IMG/VR virus record: IMGVR_UViG_3300021425_000104
Coordinates: 1 to 32,242 of that record
Length of the DNA stretch: 32,242 nt
Source of the DNA: a virus
Strand: one strand, 5' to 3'
Numbering within the stretch: the first letter of the stretch is position 1; each line of letters opens with the position of its first letter. Below are positions 1 through 6,165 of the stretch, in pieces. Under the pieces are notes generated by a model. That model worked only from the letters and a program-made list of their open reading frames with translations. It was not told where the DNA came from and searched no databases. Both the position numbers and the translations under genes were made by a program.

Positions 1-8
1 AGAAAGAC

Positions 9-452
9 ATGATTGATCCATTTACGGCGCTTGCGGCTGTGAAATCTGCCGTATCCGCAGGCAAGGAACTGGTAAATGTCACCAAGCAGATTGGTGAGTT
101 CTTCGACGGAGTAGATGAGTTACGCGCTGCCCATGAGAAAAAGAAAAACAGTTTGTTTTCAGGTTCTGATGAAAATGCAATGGAGACGTTTGTGAACTTA
201 CAGCGGGCCAAAGACGCAGAGGAAGAGCTTCGTCAGATCGTAATTGCAACCAGAGGCTTCAGTGCATGGGGGGAATTGCAAGCCATACGGGTGCAAGCAA
301 GAAAAGATCGAAAGGCAAAGCTTGAGGCTGAGAGAAAGCGCAGAGCAAAGCGGATTGAACGTATTATCGTTTACGGTGGTTCAACAATTATTGTTTCAAT
401 AATGATTGGAATAACGGTTGTAATAATCTTAGCAAAGCAGGGTAGACTATGA
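9..452 (+). CDS. small phage protein with C-terminal membrane anchor
   Basis: 147 residues. The N-terminal two thirds is charged and helical, with a Lys/Arg-rich helix at about residues 95-118. One strongly hydrophobic segment follows at about 119-142, rich in Ile and Val, with a short basic tail. The layout is a soluble coiled-coil head on a single C-terminal transmembrane helix. The N-terminus (IDPFTALAAVKSAV) resembles proteins I recall from marine T7-like phages that sit near structural or lysis genes, but their function is not known to me. The start at base 9 is preceded by only eight bases, so its ribosome site is partly outside the window. The stop overlaps the next gene by four bases (ATGA), implying translational coupling. 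A lysis-related or virion-membrane role is possible but only inferred. Confidence 0.75.
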   Translation: MIDPFTALAAVKSAVSAGKELVNVTKQIGEFFDGVDELRAAHEKKKNSLFSGSDENAMETFVNLQRAKDAEEELRQIVIATRGFSAWGELQAIRVQARKDRKAKLEAERKRRAKRIERIIVYGGSTIIVSIMIGITVVIILAKQGRL

Positions 453-703
453 GTGACGGTCTAAGCGGTGTGGGGTCAGCCCCATTCAACATTCAGTCAG
501 ATATCCATCAACAAACTCAAAGCCGTGAGAGAATAGAAGCACATCTTGCTGAACAGAGGGTAGCCAAAGAACATCGCGCAAATCACACACACCTAGAGTC
601 ACTTAGAGAGCAAAGACTAGATCTAGGAAAAGCCTACGACAGATTTGGAGCAAAGACTACTGCCGATAGACCACAGGGAACTAACATAAACATAGAAGTT
701 TAG
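449..703 (+). CDS. hypothetical small phage protein
   Basis: 84 residues, hydrophilic, rich in Gln, Arg, His and Glu, and predicted mostly helical between about residues 20 and 65. No membrane segment, signal peptide or family motif is recognised. Its ATG overlaps the stop of the upstream membrane-anchored gene, so the two are probably one transcript and may act together. Its stop codon TAG is part of the palindrome at 702-718, and the convergent terL gene ends only 13 bases further on. Function unknown. Confidence 0.65.
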   Translation: MSDGLSGVGSAPFNIQSDIHQQTQSRERIEAHLAEQRVAKEHRANHTHLESLREQRLDLGKAYDRFGAKTTADRPQGTNINIEV

Positions 704-718
704 TTCAATAGAACTTTT
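702..718. terminator. AGTTC-AATA-GAACT palindrome between convergent stops
   Basis: AGTTC at 702-706 and GAACT at 711-715 form a perfect inverted repeat with loop AATA, followed by TTT. It fills the space between two convergent genes and includes the stop codon of the plus-strand one and the start of the terL stop region. It can act as a weak bidirectional terminator. It is also one of 13 copies of a dispersed palindrome, so a protein-binding role is equally possible. Confidence 0.55.
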
Positions 719-2225
719 AATAATACTCTATCGGACGTTGATACTTGGGTTCATCGTCCCAATCATCTGACTCAGCCTTTACCCAACCGCCCTGCCTAAA
801 CCTCAATAGTGCTTGAGTGGTAGAATCCACATAGTCATCATGCTCTCCTGATGGGAAGGCAGCACATTCCTCTATAACCTCATGTGCCCACTGGGTGGGT
901 GGGTGCCATATGGATCCACTGGCAAACAGATCAGTCACAGCATTTGCTCTAGCAATTTTATCCTGCCCGCGAGAAGGAGTAAACTCTGTAACTGGTATGC
1001 CCATTGCCCTCAGTTCAAATATTAGTGGGGCACCAGACGCTTTCTTCTCCACGATCATTTGATCTGGCTCATACTCCATGTACTTTTCATAGGCAGCACG
1101 TTTTAGATCTGGAAACTCAAGCTTTTCCTTGTAGGCATCCAGCATAATTAAGTTAGGTTGGCTACGCCCCGTATCATCAGGGTGGTAAAATACCCCCCAT
1201 GTGGTGCAAGCACTATAGTCAGATCTCTGTGTCTTGAGGAACGCGGTGTCCCAAGACTGCAATATGATCTCACAGGGGGGTGGGCTAGGCCTGTCCCACT
1301 CTCTCCACCACTCACGCTTGATGAGCGCCCCTTCCTCAGACGTGGGATTTTGTTGATATTGGGCATTCCACTTTGAAGGTGGAAGTTCTGCCCTCAAAGC
1401 ATCCAGTTCATCCATTGACCAGAACTCAGGCCAGAGGGGTTTACCCGAAGGCATTATAGCTGGGAACTCAATTACCTCCCAGTCGTCCATACCTTTCTTA
1501 TTTCCTGTAGATTTCATTATCTGCCCAGTCAGATCTCTCAGGGACCAGCGTGTCATCACGACAATGATAGCACCGCCCGGTTGTAATCGCTGACGTGGGC
1601 CAGATGTGTACCATTCATACACACGATCATAGACTTCTGGGTTGAATTGTCCCTGTTGGGCGTCCTGTTCTGAGTGAGGATCATCAATAATTAGGAGATC
1701 AGCACCTTTACCAGTAACTGCCCCACCAACACCAATAGCGAAGTAGTCACCGCGCTTGTTTGTGTTCCACCTTCCTGCCGCTTTGGAGTCAGATGACAGA
1801 GTTATACCGCTGAACACGTTCTGGAAGTCCTCAGATTGTATGAGGTTTCGCACCTTCCTACCAAATCCAACTGCCAACTCAGCAGTGTGGGCGGTTTGAA
1901 TGACTTTCTTTTCAGGATATTTACCTAGAAACCATGCTGGCAGTAAGTAAGAGGCAAACTCTGACTTGGTATGGCGGGGTGGCATGTTGATAATCAGACG
2001 TTTTAACTCGCCACTAGCCACACGCTCAAACGCACTCGCCATTTTCTGGTGATGCCGCCCACTAATAAAGCTAGGCCACATGAGATTCACAAAGGAAATG
2101 AAGTCTTCTTTAGCTTTCTTCTTGTTCTGCACATCCTCAAGAGCCTCAAGATCCTTGAGAAGGGCAGCTTTCTCATTGGGTGGGAGCTTTGATATCTGAG
2201 ACAGAACTTGACTTAAATCTCGCAA
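717..2225 (-). CDS. terL: terminase large subunit (TerL)
   Basis: 502 residues, the normal size for a phage packaging motor: an ATPase that threads DNA into the prohead and a nuclease that cuts it. The ATPase domain shows a Walker-A-like PPRHTKSE at residues 82-89, Walker B LLIIDDPH at 177-184 and the coupling motif VVMTRW at 222-227. The RNase-H-like nuclease domain shows SWDTAF (Asp326), IVEKKASG (Glu393) and HDDYVDS (462-468), the expected acidic metal ligands. The start is TTG at 2225, with a strong AGGGGGA site five bases away and no in-frame ATG before residue 49. It is transcribed after terS but separated from it by 353 bases. The 5' leader contains 17-bp AT-rich tandem repeats that may regulate it. 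Confidence 0.97.
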   Translation of the reverse strand: MRDLSQVLSQISKLPPNEKAALLKDLEALEDVQNKKKAKEDFISFVNLMWPSFISGRHHQKMASAFERVASGELKRLIINMPPRHTKSEFASYLLPAWFLGKYPEKKVIQTAHTAELAVGFGRKVRNLIQSEDFQNVFSGITLSSDSKAAGRWNTNKRGDYFAIGVGGAVTGKGADLLIIDDPHSEQDAQQGQFNPEVYDRVYEWYTSGPRQRLQPGGAIIVVMTRWSLRDLTGQIMKSTGNKKGMDDWEVIEFPAIMPSGKPLWPEFWSMDELDALRAELPPSKWNAQYQQNPTSEEGALIKREWWREWDRPSPPPCEIILQSWDTAFLKTQRSDYSACTTWGVFYHPDDTGRSQPNLIMLDAYKEKLEFPDLKRAAYEKYMEYEPDQMIVEKKASGAPLIFELRAMGIPVTEFTPSRGQDKIARANAVTDLFASGSIWHPPTQWAHEVIEECAAFPSGEHDDYVDSTTQALLRFRQGGWVKAESDDWDDEPKYQRPIEYY

Positions 2226-2238
2226 GCCGTTCCCCCTA

Positions 2239-2319
2239 TATATATCAGGTAAACAGTTATATACCTTTAACTGTTATATACCTTTAACAGATATATAACT
2301 TATCTATACCTGATATATA
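2239..2319. repeat. 17-bp tandem repeats inside a 13-bp inverted repeat
   Basis: Two directly abutting 17-bp repeats lie at 2250-2266 and 2267-2283, sharing GTTATATACCT. A more diverged third copy follows. They are flanked by a perfect 13-bp inverted repeat: TATATATCAGGTA at 2239-2251 and TACCTGATATATA at 2307-2319. The same 17-bp unit recurs, in the opposite orientation on the plus strand, at 13827-13893. Regular spacing and AT-richness resemble replication iterons or stacked binding sites for one regulator. Confidence 0.7.
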
Positions 2320-2497
2320 ATAGTAGTAAATATATAATTTGTTGTTTTATGAAAAAAGTTTAGAAAAGTTCAAGGTTTTATAAAGTAGTTCACAAGGTTC
2401 ACAAGGTTCATAGGGGGTGGGGTCTCTGTTTCACCAGATTTTGAGATTATTTGTGTGTAATACTATGTATGGTCAGAATAATCGGGCGCGACGATCA

Positions 2498-2521
2498 GGG
2501 GGGGATGGGGGTGGGTGGGGG
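2498..2521 (+). other. G-quadruplex motif
   Basis: Four G-tracts (7, 5, 3 and 5 guanines) are separated by loops of only two, one and one bases. This matches the standard G-quadruplex pattern with very short loops, which favours a stable structure. The G strand is the plus strand, the non-template strand being opposite for minus-strand terS-terL transcription; in the terS-terL transcript the sequence would therefore be C-rich. Another G-rich run lies at 2412-2423. Confidence 0.7.
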
Positions 2522-2555
2522 TAAAACTCCTTTTAATTCTGTGCGTGTGCGAGGC

Positions 2556-2573
2556 AAAAGTTCAATAGCACTT
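2556..2573. promoter_or_regulatory. dispersed palindrome, variant AAAGTTC-AATA-GCACTT
   Basis: AAAAGTTC at 2556-2563, loop AATA, then GCACTT at 2568-2573. The right half differs from GAACTT by one base. It lies immediately downstream of the terS stop codon (2579-2581) on the minus strand, where it reads as a short hairpin followed by TTTT. Confidence 0.5.
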
Positions 2574-2578
2574 CTTTT

Positions 2579-3109
2579 TCACATGCCCAGCCGCTTCAGC
2601 CGTGCTTCAATATCAGCTTCGATCTCATCCGCGCTGCGCTCTGCTTTTTCTGTGGTTTCCACGCGGTCGATCCATAGCCCGCAGTTCTTTCCAAGCAGCT
2701 CCAAGGCCCGCACCCTTGCGCCATCCTGCACGTTCTGGTCCAGAGCAATATCTTGAAGCTGTTTCAAAACCAGATCCGTTCGAGAGAGGCCCAACACGCG
2801 CTGCTCTGCTTCTTTTTCCACAGCTAACTGCTCCAGCCTAGTTGAGACCTTGGGGTTCTCTGCCGCGAGCCTGTAGGCTTCTCTATGCACTGTAGCATCT
2901 GCCATGTTCTCCGCATCATACGCGGCTCTGTAGGCTTCTGAGAAGCTGCTGCCACCCATCACCGCCATGCAGAAAGCTTCCTGCTTGTCTGTCAGTTGAC
3001 TTACTCCAGCGGCAGGAGATCGCTTGCGGGTTTTCTTTGGTTCACTGGCAGCTACAACTGTGAGCTTTGGCTTGCCTTTTGACGTGCTGCTTGTCGGTTC
3101 TTTTTTCAT
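2579..3109 (-). CDS. terS: terminase small subunit (TerS)
   Basis: 176 residues. TerS proteins recognise the packaging site and load the large subunit on DNA. The first 35 residues are basic and probably disordered. Residues 36-100 (SQLTDKQEAFCMAVM then FSEAYRAAY) match the helix-turn-helix and helical region typical of phage small terminases, including the characteristic LT.KQ.AF and EAYRAAY elements. The C-terminal half is helical and acidic, as expected for the oligomerising and TerL-contacting region. The ATG at 3109 follows an AGAGGC site. Position directly upstream of terL on the same strand supports the call. The 5' end of the gene carries the first of three GACGTGCTGC-type repeats that continue into the upstream promoter region. 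Confidence 0.88.
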   Translation of the reverse strand: MKKEPTSSTSKGKPKLTVVAASEPKKTRKRSPAAGVSQLTDKQEAFCMAVMGGSSFSEAYRAAYDAENMADATVHREAYRLAAENPKVSTRLEQLAVEKEAEQRVLGLSRTDLVLKQLQDIALDQNVQDGARVRALELLGKNCGLWIDRVETTEKAERSADEIEADIEARLKRLGM

Positions 3110-3125
3110 CTCATGCCTCTTTTTC

Positions 3126-3310
3126 TCAATGTTTTCAGTGTGAGGTATTATTCCACCCCACTAGCAGCTTGCAATATCTGCCCCGCGAAACCCTTCCAAA
3201 AACCGCCTTGTTCTTGTCATTTTCCAGACCACCTGACTTTTCCCCTTTTTTTGACGTGCTGCACGTGATTTGTTCCAATTTATCCAATGTTTTCAATGGG
3301 AGGTATTATT
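3126..3310. repeat. duplicated 27-bp segment and GACGTGCTGC repeats upstream of terS
   Basis: Bases 3126-3152 and 3284-3310 match at 24 of 27 positions (core CAATGTTTTCA and GAGGTATTATT) and each contains a -10-like box. The decamer GACGTGCTGC also recurs at 3081-3090 and 3253-3262, with ACGTGCTGC again at 3363-3371, so the upstream region looks like two and a half copies of a roughly 110-170 base promoter unit. Confidence 0.65.
3147..3174 (-). promoter_or_regulatory. promoter-like boxes upstream of terS (proximal)
   Basis: On the minus strand, TTGCAA (3169-3174) and AATAAT (3147-3152) are separated by 16 bases, close to sigma-70 spacing. They lie about 40 bases upstream of the terS start and point toward it. 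The -10 region lies within a 27-bp sequence duplicated at 3284-3310. Confidence 0.5.
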
Positions 3311-3335
3311 ATACCACACCCTCTCAGCCCCTCAA
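3308..3335 (-). promoter_or_regulatory. promoter-like boxes upstream of terS (distal)
   Basis: On the minus strand, TTGAGG (3330-3335) and a perfect TATAAT (3308-3313) are separated by 16 bases. This is the better of the two duplicated promoter-like elements. Transcription from it would run through terS and into the terL leader. Confidence 0.55.
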
Positions 3336-3394
3336 AATACCCCGCGAATCACCCCTGATTTTACGTGCTGCGTCTCCATCCAGATCCCCGCTGC

Positions 3395-3415
3395 AAAAGT
3401 TCTATTGCACTTTTT
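3395..3415. promoter_or_regulatory. dispersed palindrome, AAAAGTTC-TATT-GCACTTTTT
   Basis: AAAAGTTC (3395-3402), loop TATT, then GCACTTTTT (3407-3415), with one mismatch in the stem. It lies in non-coding DNA about 85 bases upstream of the distal terS promoter boxes, not next to any visible stop codon. That position is easier to explain as a binding site than as a terminator. Confidence 0.5.
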
Positions 3416-3419
3416 ATAC

Positions 3420-3863
3420 CAGCCAAACCCCTACTTTTAAAGGCTTTTAGTGCTAAGGTAACTTTAATCAACATTAGGGGTTTACAAGGGAGTCATAAGC
3501 TGCCATAAGGGTACTCGAAGGCGGGGGGGCAACGAGCCTAGCGCTCACAAGCCCCGCTGGACAACGCCGCAAGGCCCTTGGCAATCGCCCCAGTTTGGCA
3601 TTCCCGACCGCGAGGTCATCAGGGTTTCGATCAGATGAGACGCTCACTACGAGGCATCAACCCTCATACGCGTGGGCAACTTCAGAGCTTAAACGTAAAC
3701 GCTGCGAGTGCCGCCACTGGGAAACGGGCTAGCAAGGCGGTTGAATGTAGAGAACACCAGCTTGCAGTAGTAGTGACGCTTTGAAGCCCACAATGTGAAC
3801 TAAACTTTGTAAGCGCCGTCTGTGGGATGGCGCTTGGATGGTTCAGTTTTGAAAGGTTTAAGA
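3420..3863. other. 444-base non-coding region, possible structured RNA
   Basis: This separates the leftward terminase unit from the rightward early genes and presumably holds their divergent promoters. Bases about 3510-3760 are clearly more GC-rich than the flanks and include a run of seven G (3523-3529) and several possible stems, for example CCGCC with GGCGG around 3712-3740. A 68-codon open frame exists at 3578-3784 but is Arg-rich, has no visible ribosome site and starts at TTG, so I do not call it a gene. No tRNA, tmRNA or RNase P signature is recognised. A non-coding RNA is an inference from composition only. Confidence 0.4.
3811..3843 (+). promoter_or_regulatory. leader hairpin, copy 1, followed by GGATGGTT
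   Basis: AAGCGCC (3811-3817) pairs perfectly with GGCGCTT (3829-3835) around an 11-base loop and is immediately followed by GGATGGTT (3836-3843), 20 bases before the next start codon. A second copy with swapped outer base pairs lies at 5470-5501. Confidence 0.65.
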
Positions 3864-4016
3864 ATGACCAGATTTTTTATTAAAGACGCTGACGCGGCTG
3901 TCACCGCGATTGACTGCTTCGCATCGTTCTGCATGTCTGCCGCCGATGGCAATACTGTCAAGGCTGCGTTTGAATTGGCTAGTTTTCTGGCTGCTATCAA
4001 AAACTCTGTTTCGTAA
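3864..4016 (+). CDS. hypothetical 50-residue protein
   Basis: ATG at 3864 with a GAAAGG site seven bases upstream, ending in TAA at 4016. The same frame is open from 3822, but the ATG at 3864 has the better ribosome site and lies just beyond the leader hairpin. The product is small, Ala-rich and probably two short helices (AAVTAIDCFASF and VKAAFELASFLAAI); the second is mildly hydrophobic. It is first in the rightward early cluster, a typical position for small host-takeover proteins, but no function can be assigned. Confidence 0.55.
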   Translation: MTRFFIKDADAAVTAIDCFASFCMSAADGNTVKAAFELASFLAAIKNSVS

Positions 4017-4030
4017 GGGGGTGTCATCTT

Positions 4031-4147
4031 CTGAAAATTATTATTGCGATTTACATCTGGGCAGAGACGCTGCCCTTGATACACAAGGTTGCCTTGGTTG
4101 CAGCCATCAACGCAGCGATACTTGCCGCTGCCTACCACCTTGGATGA
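4031..4147 (+). CDS. possible 38-residue membrane peptide with CTG start
   Basis: An open frame from CTG at 4031 to TGA at 4147 encodes a peptide of which most is hydrophobic: KIIIAIYIWAE, then VALVAAINAAILAAAYHLG. It would form one or two membrane helices. There is no ATG, GTG or TTG in a good position, but CTG lies nine bases after a strong AAGGGGG sequence (4015-4021) that otherwise serves no gene. It ends just before the ribosome site of the next gene. A minor holin-like or early membrane protein is conceivable. It could also be chance. Confidence 0.33.
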   Translation: MKIIIAIYIWAETLPLIHKVALVAAINAAILAAAYHLG

Positions 4148-4158
4148 AAGGGGAAACC

Positions 4159-4344
4159 ATGAATACACCCAGAGATCTGGCAATGGCCTTAGTCGATACC
4201 CATGCAGCAACTGAGCGGCAGATGCTGCAAGCTTGCTTGAAATATATGTCATGGGATGAGGTGAGTGAAATGCTCAAGATGAACGAGTTCTTAGACATAT
4301 TCCCCGCTGGATATGCTGAAGAACATTATCAGGTAAATGTGTGA
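4159..4344 (+). CDS. hypothetical 61-residue protein
   Basis: ATG at 4159 with AAAGGGG about eight bases upstream. The product is helical and mixed in charge, with Met-rich helices (MLQACLKYMSWDEVSEMLKM). No motif is recognised. Upstream codons in the same frame exist but use Cys- and Arg-rich sequence unlike the rest, so the internal ATG is chosen. It is followed 14 bases later by the next gene, suggesting one early operon. Confidence 0.65.
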   Translation: MNTPRDLAMALVDTHAATERQMLQACLKYMSWDEVSEMLKMNEFLDIFPAGYAEEHYQVNV

Positions 4345-4358
4345 GAGGAGAAAGCACA

Positions 4359-4700
4359 ATGGCTTCAATTAAATCTGCAATCCAAAACATTAATGCGTCA
4401 GGCATCTCTATCGAGATCGTCATGGACAACGGCATCAAAGGTGATCACGTCTTGACCATCAAATCAAATCAAGAAAATCGTTATGCTTGGACATATACGA
4501 TGACTGACCCGCAGGGAAATCACTGGCGTCTGCGCTCAGATTATTTCTTGCATGATGGTTTGAATGAGTTCGATCAGGAAGACATATTCCATGTCAGCGC
4601 CATGGCCCAAACAGTGATGGCAACTGGTCATCAATGGGATAAGGGCGGCTCACTAATCCAAGACGGTTTCGCCATAAGACGCGAGATGATGCAAGCATAA
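4359..4700 (+). CDS. hypothetical 113-residue protein
   Basis: ATG at 4359 follows GAGAGGAG by eight bases; a GTG at 4341 in frame lies upstream of this site and is less likely. The protein appears to be alternating strands and helices (ISIEIVMDNG, DHVLTIKS, RYAWTYTMTDPQGNHWRLRSDYF), as in a small alpha/beta fold. No catalytic motif, membrane segment or signal peptide is seen. Function unknown. Confidence 0.72.
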   Translation: MASIKSAIQNINASGISIEIVMDNGIKGDHVLTIKSNQENRYAWTYTMTDPQGNHWRLRSDYFLHDGLNEFDQEDIFHVSAMAQTVMATGHQWDKGGSLIQDGFAIRREMMQA

Positions 4701-4702
4701 GG

Positions 4703-4748
4703 TTTTACACTACATGCCCCGTGATCGTGCGGGGCATTGAGGGTAAAA
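4703..4748 (+). promoter_or_regulatory. two-part hairpin in intergenic leader
   Basis: ATGCCCCG (4714-4721) pairs perfectly with CGGGGCAT (4730-4737) around an eight-base loop. An outer stem of TTTTAC (4703-4708) and GTAAAA (4743-4748) can close beneath it. There is no U-tract, so it is unlikely to be an intrinsic terminator. It sits 37 bases upstream of the next start codon and may be an RNA processing site or leader structure. Confidence 0.5.
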
Positions 4749-4785
4749 TCGCCCATAACATTGTCAGCCTAGAAGGAAGATACAG

Positions 4786-5451
4786 ATGGCAAAATCAGCA
4801 TTTCAAATCCAAGACGCAACCGTGAACCTGATCGGCAAAGCGGAGCAACAGATCGGCTCTCTGAAGGCCGATAACAAGGCAAACAACGAGGTTGCCAATG
4901 GTCACAAGATCGGGGCCTATTGCGAGCTTATCGCTGCGCTTGCGCCCGTCAAGTTGGTCAAGGGCAACCTGCCCCGCGCTGCGTCCAAACAAGTGCGGGA
5001 AGCGCTCGCTGTTGCTGGTCTGAAAGAGGCCACCATCAAGCGTTACATGGAGAACTCAGTTGGTGCGATACGGCACTTTGAGATCAGCGGCATGGCGAAT
5101 GCCACCGCCACCATGGTTGGTGAGTTCTTTGAGACCCACAATATCGACAGCGAGAACAAGCTGGCGAAGCTGGTCAAAGGTGAGGGCGGTAAGTCCAAAG
5201 CCCAGCGGCTGGCTGAGCAGGTTGTCGGCAAGTGGTCCACAAAGAAGGACGACAAGGGCAACGCGGTACAGGGTGACGTGTTCAAAGATGGCCTTGATGA
5301 CGCTGAGCTTGAGCAGTTCGAGGATATCATGCGGGAGCTTTTGGCTGCGCGTACTGCCTACCGCAATGCTGAAGCAGCTAAGGCTGCTGAGGCTGCTGCG
5401 TCTGAAGAGAACCAAGACGTGAATGCCGTGATGGCGCAGTTCGCTGCGTAA
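4786..5451 (+). CDS. hypothetical 221-residue helical protein
   Basis: ATG at 4786 preceded by GAAGGAAG. The protein is almost entirely helical. Residues 1-110 contain basic helices (LVKGNLPRAASKQVREALAV, then GLKEATIKRYMENS) that could contact nucleic acid, including a possible helix-turn-helix-like segment at about 65-100. The C-terminus (about 170-215) is acidic and Ala-rich with coiled-coil character. Base composition is GC-richer than the recombination genes further right. I do not recognise the family. Its size and position within the early block suggest an expressed early protein. The stop codon is part of the palindrome at 5450-5467. Confidence 0.75.
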   Translation: MAKSAFQIQDATVNLIGKAEQQIGSLKADNKANNEVANGHKIGAYCELIAALAPVKLVKGNLPRAASKQVREALAVAGLKEATIKRYMENSVGAIRHFEISGMANATATMVGEFFETHNIDSENKLAKLVKGEGGKSKAQRLAEQVVGKWSTKKDDKGNAVQGDVFKDGLDDAELEQFEDIMRELLAARTAYRNAEAAKAAEAAASEENQDVNAVMAQFAA

Positions 5452-5471
5452 AGTTCGTTTGAACTTTTTTT
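5450..5471 (+). terminator. AAAGTTC-GTTT-GAACTTT palindrome with T-tract
   Basis: A perfect seven-base-pair inverted repeat (5450-5456 and 5461-5467) with loop GTTT is followed by more T, giving seven T in a row (5465-5471). It starts within the stop codon of the upstream gene. Of all copies of this palindrome this is among the most terminator-like, though the stem is AT-rich and short. Confidence 0.6.
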
Positions 5472-5501
5472 GCGCCGCCCGTTGGTGGCGCAAGGATGGT
5501 T
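5470..5501 (+). promoter_or_regulatory. leader hairpin, copy 2, followed by GGATGGTT
   Basis: TTGCGCC (5470-5476) pairs with GGCGCAA (5487-5493) around a ten-base loop, then GGATGGTT (5494-5501) and the ribosome site. Compared with the copy at 3811-3843 the outer two pairs are exchanged (AA/TT versus TT/AA) while pairing is kept. Confidence 0.65.
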
Positions 5502-5518
5502 TAAAAGAGGAGTGAGTG

Positions 5519-5650
5519 ATGAATAAATGGACACCAGAAGAGATCATTGATTTCTATGATGCCAACCCTGACGTGACACTGCGTCAGCTTTCAGTCGTTA
5601 CAATGCGTAGCGTTTCAGAACTTAAAATGATTTTGATGGGGGGAAAGTAA
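5519..5650 (+). CDS. hypothetical 43-residue protein, possible HTH
   Basis: ATG at 5519 after a strong AGAGGAG. The peptide (WTPEEIIDFYDANPDVTLRQLS...) has two helices separated by a turn, with LRQLSVVTMRSVSELKMIL resembling a minimal helix-turn-helix. Short proteins with a TPEEI.DFY...P..TLRQL pattern are familiar to me from marine phages, without known function. Its stop overlaps the next ATG (TAATG), so the two genes are translationally coupled. The 16 bases GGAGTGAGTGATGAAT around the start are repeated exactly at the gene starting at 10580. Confidence 0.7.
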   Translation: MNKWTPEEIIDFYDANPDVTLRQLSVVTMRSVSELKMILMGGK

Positions 5651-6165
5651 TGCCTAAGTTTTTAGTTTTCAAAGCGCACCTGACAAAGGTGGATCGTGAC
5701 ATCGTAAACGGTGAGACCGTCAGACATGGCGGCTGGGGCGCAACCCCAAAGCTTGCAGCCTATGCGGCTGTTTCGCATTCTATCGGCGGCTTGTCTGACG
5801 CGGATTGCATTGAGAGAGAAGTGGATGTTTTAGCTGCAACAATCCACCGCGTTTATGTTCATGGCATCACAGCCATGGCTGACAGTGTTGAGCAGATGTT
5901 TGAGTATGACAACGCGCCATGGGGATGCGAGGCTGTTCAGCCAAGCTATCATGCCAAGGGTTTGCGTAGCCTGTCTGTCGGGGATCTGGTCATGGAAATC
6001 CCAGCGGGTGATGGCGAAGGGTTCTCGCACCCCAATGCTGAAACGACTTTGTACCTGTGTGCGAATGCAGGTTGGGCGAAGTTGTCTGATCGTGCGCGTC
6101 ATGCATTTATTGCAGACATGCCAACGCTGGAAAGAAAAGTGAACGCACTAGAGGAGGCTGCGTAA
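5650..6165 (+). CDS. hypothetical 171-residue protein
   Basis: ATG at 5650 overlaps the previous stop. The sequence looks like a mixed alpha/beta domain: an N-terminal strand (PKFLVFKAHLTKVD), a glycine-rich stretch (HGGWGATPKLAAYAAVSHSIGG), a central helix and a C-terminal segment with GDLVMEIP and TLYLCANAGWAKL. No recognised catalytic motif, signal peptide or membrane helix. It is GC-richer than many neighbours and lies in a chain of coupled early genes. Function unknown. Confidence 0.7.
   Translation: MPKFLVFKAHLTKVDRDIVNGETVRHGGWGATPKLAAYAAVSHSIGGLSDADCIEREVDVLAATIHRVYVHGITAMADSVEQMFEYDNAPWGCEAVQPSYHAKGLRSLSVGDLVMEIPAGDGEGFSHPNAETTLYLCANAGWAKLSDRARHAFIADMPTLERKVNALEEAA

Larger units (their letters stand above)
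2226..2578. other. 353-base terS-terL gap, non-coding
   Basis: No convincing gene is seen. Moving away from terL it holds the terL ribosome site (2231-2237), a 13-bp inverted repeat enclosing two tandem 17-bp repeats (2239-2319), an AT-rich stretch (2320-2400), short repeats of CAAGGTTCA near 2393-2411, G-rich runs at 2412-2423, a four-tract G-quadruplex motif (2498-2521) and a copy of the dispersed palindrome just beyond the terS stop. Adjacent terminase genes usually abut or overlap, so a gap this dense in signals suggests a packaging, replication or control locus (inference). Confidence 0.6.

Noticed and set aside
1148-1376. Open frames of 72 codons on both strands inside terL
   Set aside because: They lie in shadow of a clear TerL gene with intact motifs, and have no independent ribosome site.
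2451-2841. Plus-strand frames opposite terS
   Set aside because: Low-complexity Ser/Arg-rich products, opposite a recognised gene, and crossing the G-quadruplex region.
3067-3450. 127-codon plus-strand frame opposite the terS promoter region
   Set aside because: Cys/Phe/Ser-rich product unlike a protein, overlapping terS and the duplicated promoter repeats.
3578-3784. 68-codon frame in the GC-rich non-coding block
   Set aside because: TTG start, no ribosome site, Arg-rich composition expected from GC-rich non-coding sequence. Kept only as part of the region description.
3800-4252. 150-codon minus-strand frame across the first early genes
   Set aside because: It is opposite three small plus-strand genes that have good ribosome sites, and its product has no recognisable features.
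5043-5547. Long frames opposite and within the 221-residue protein gene
   Set aside because: Mirror frames of a GC-rich coding sequence; they lack ribosome sites.
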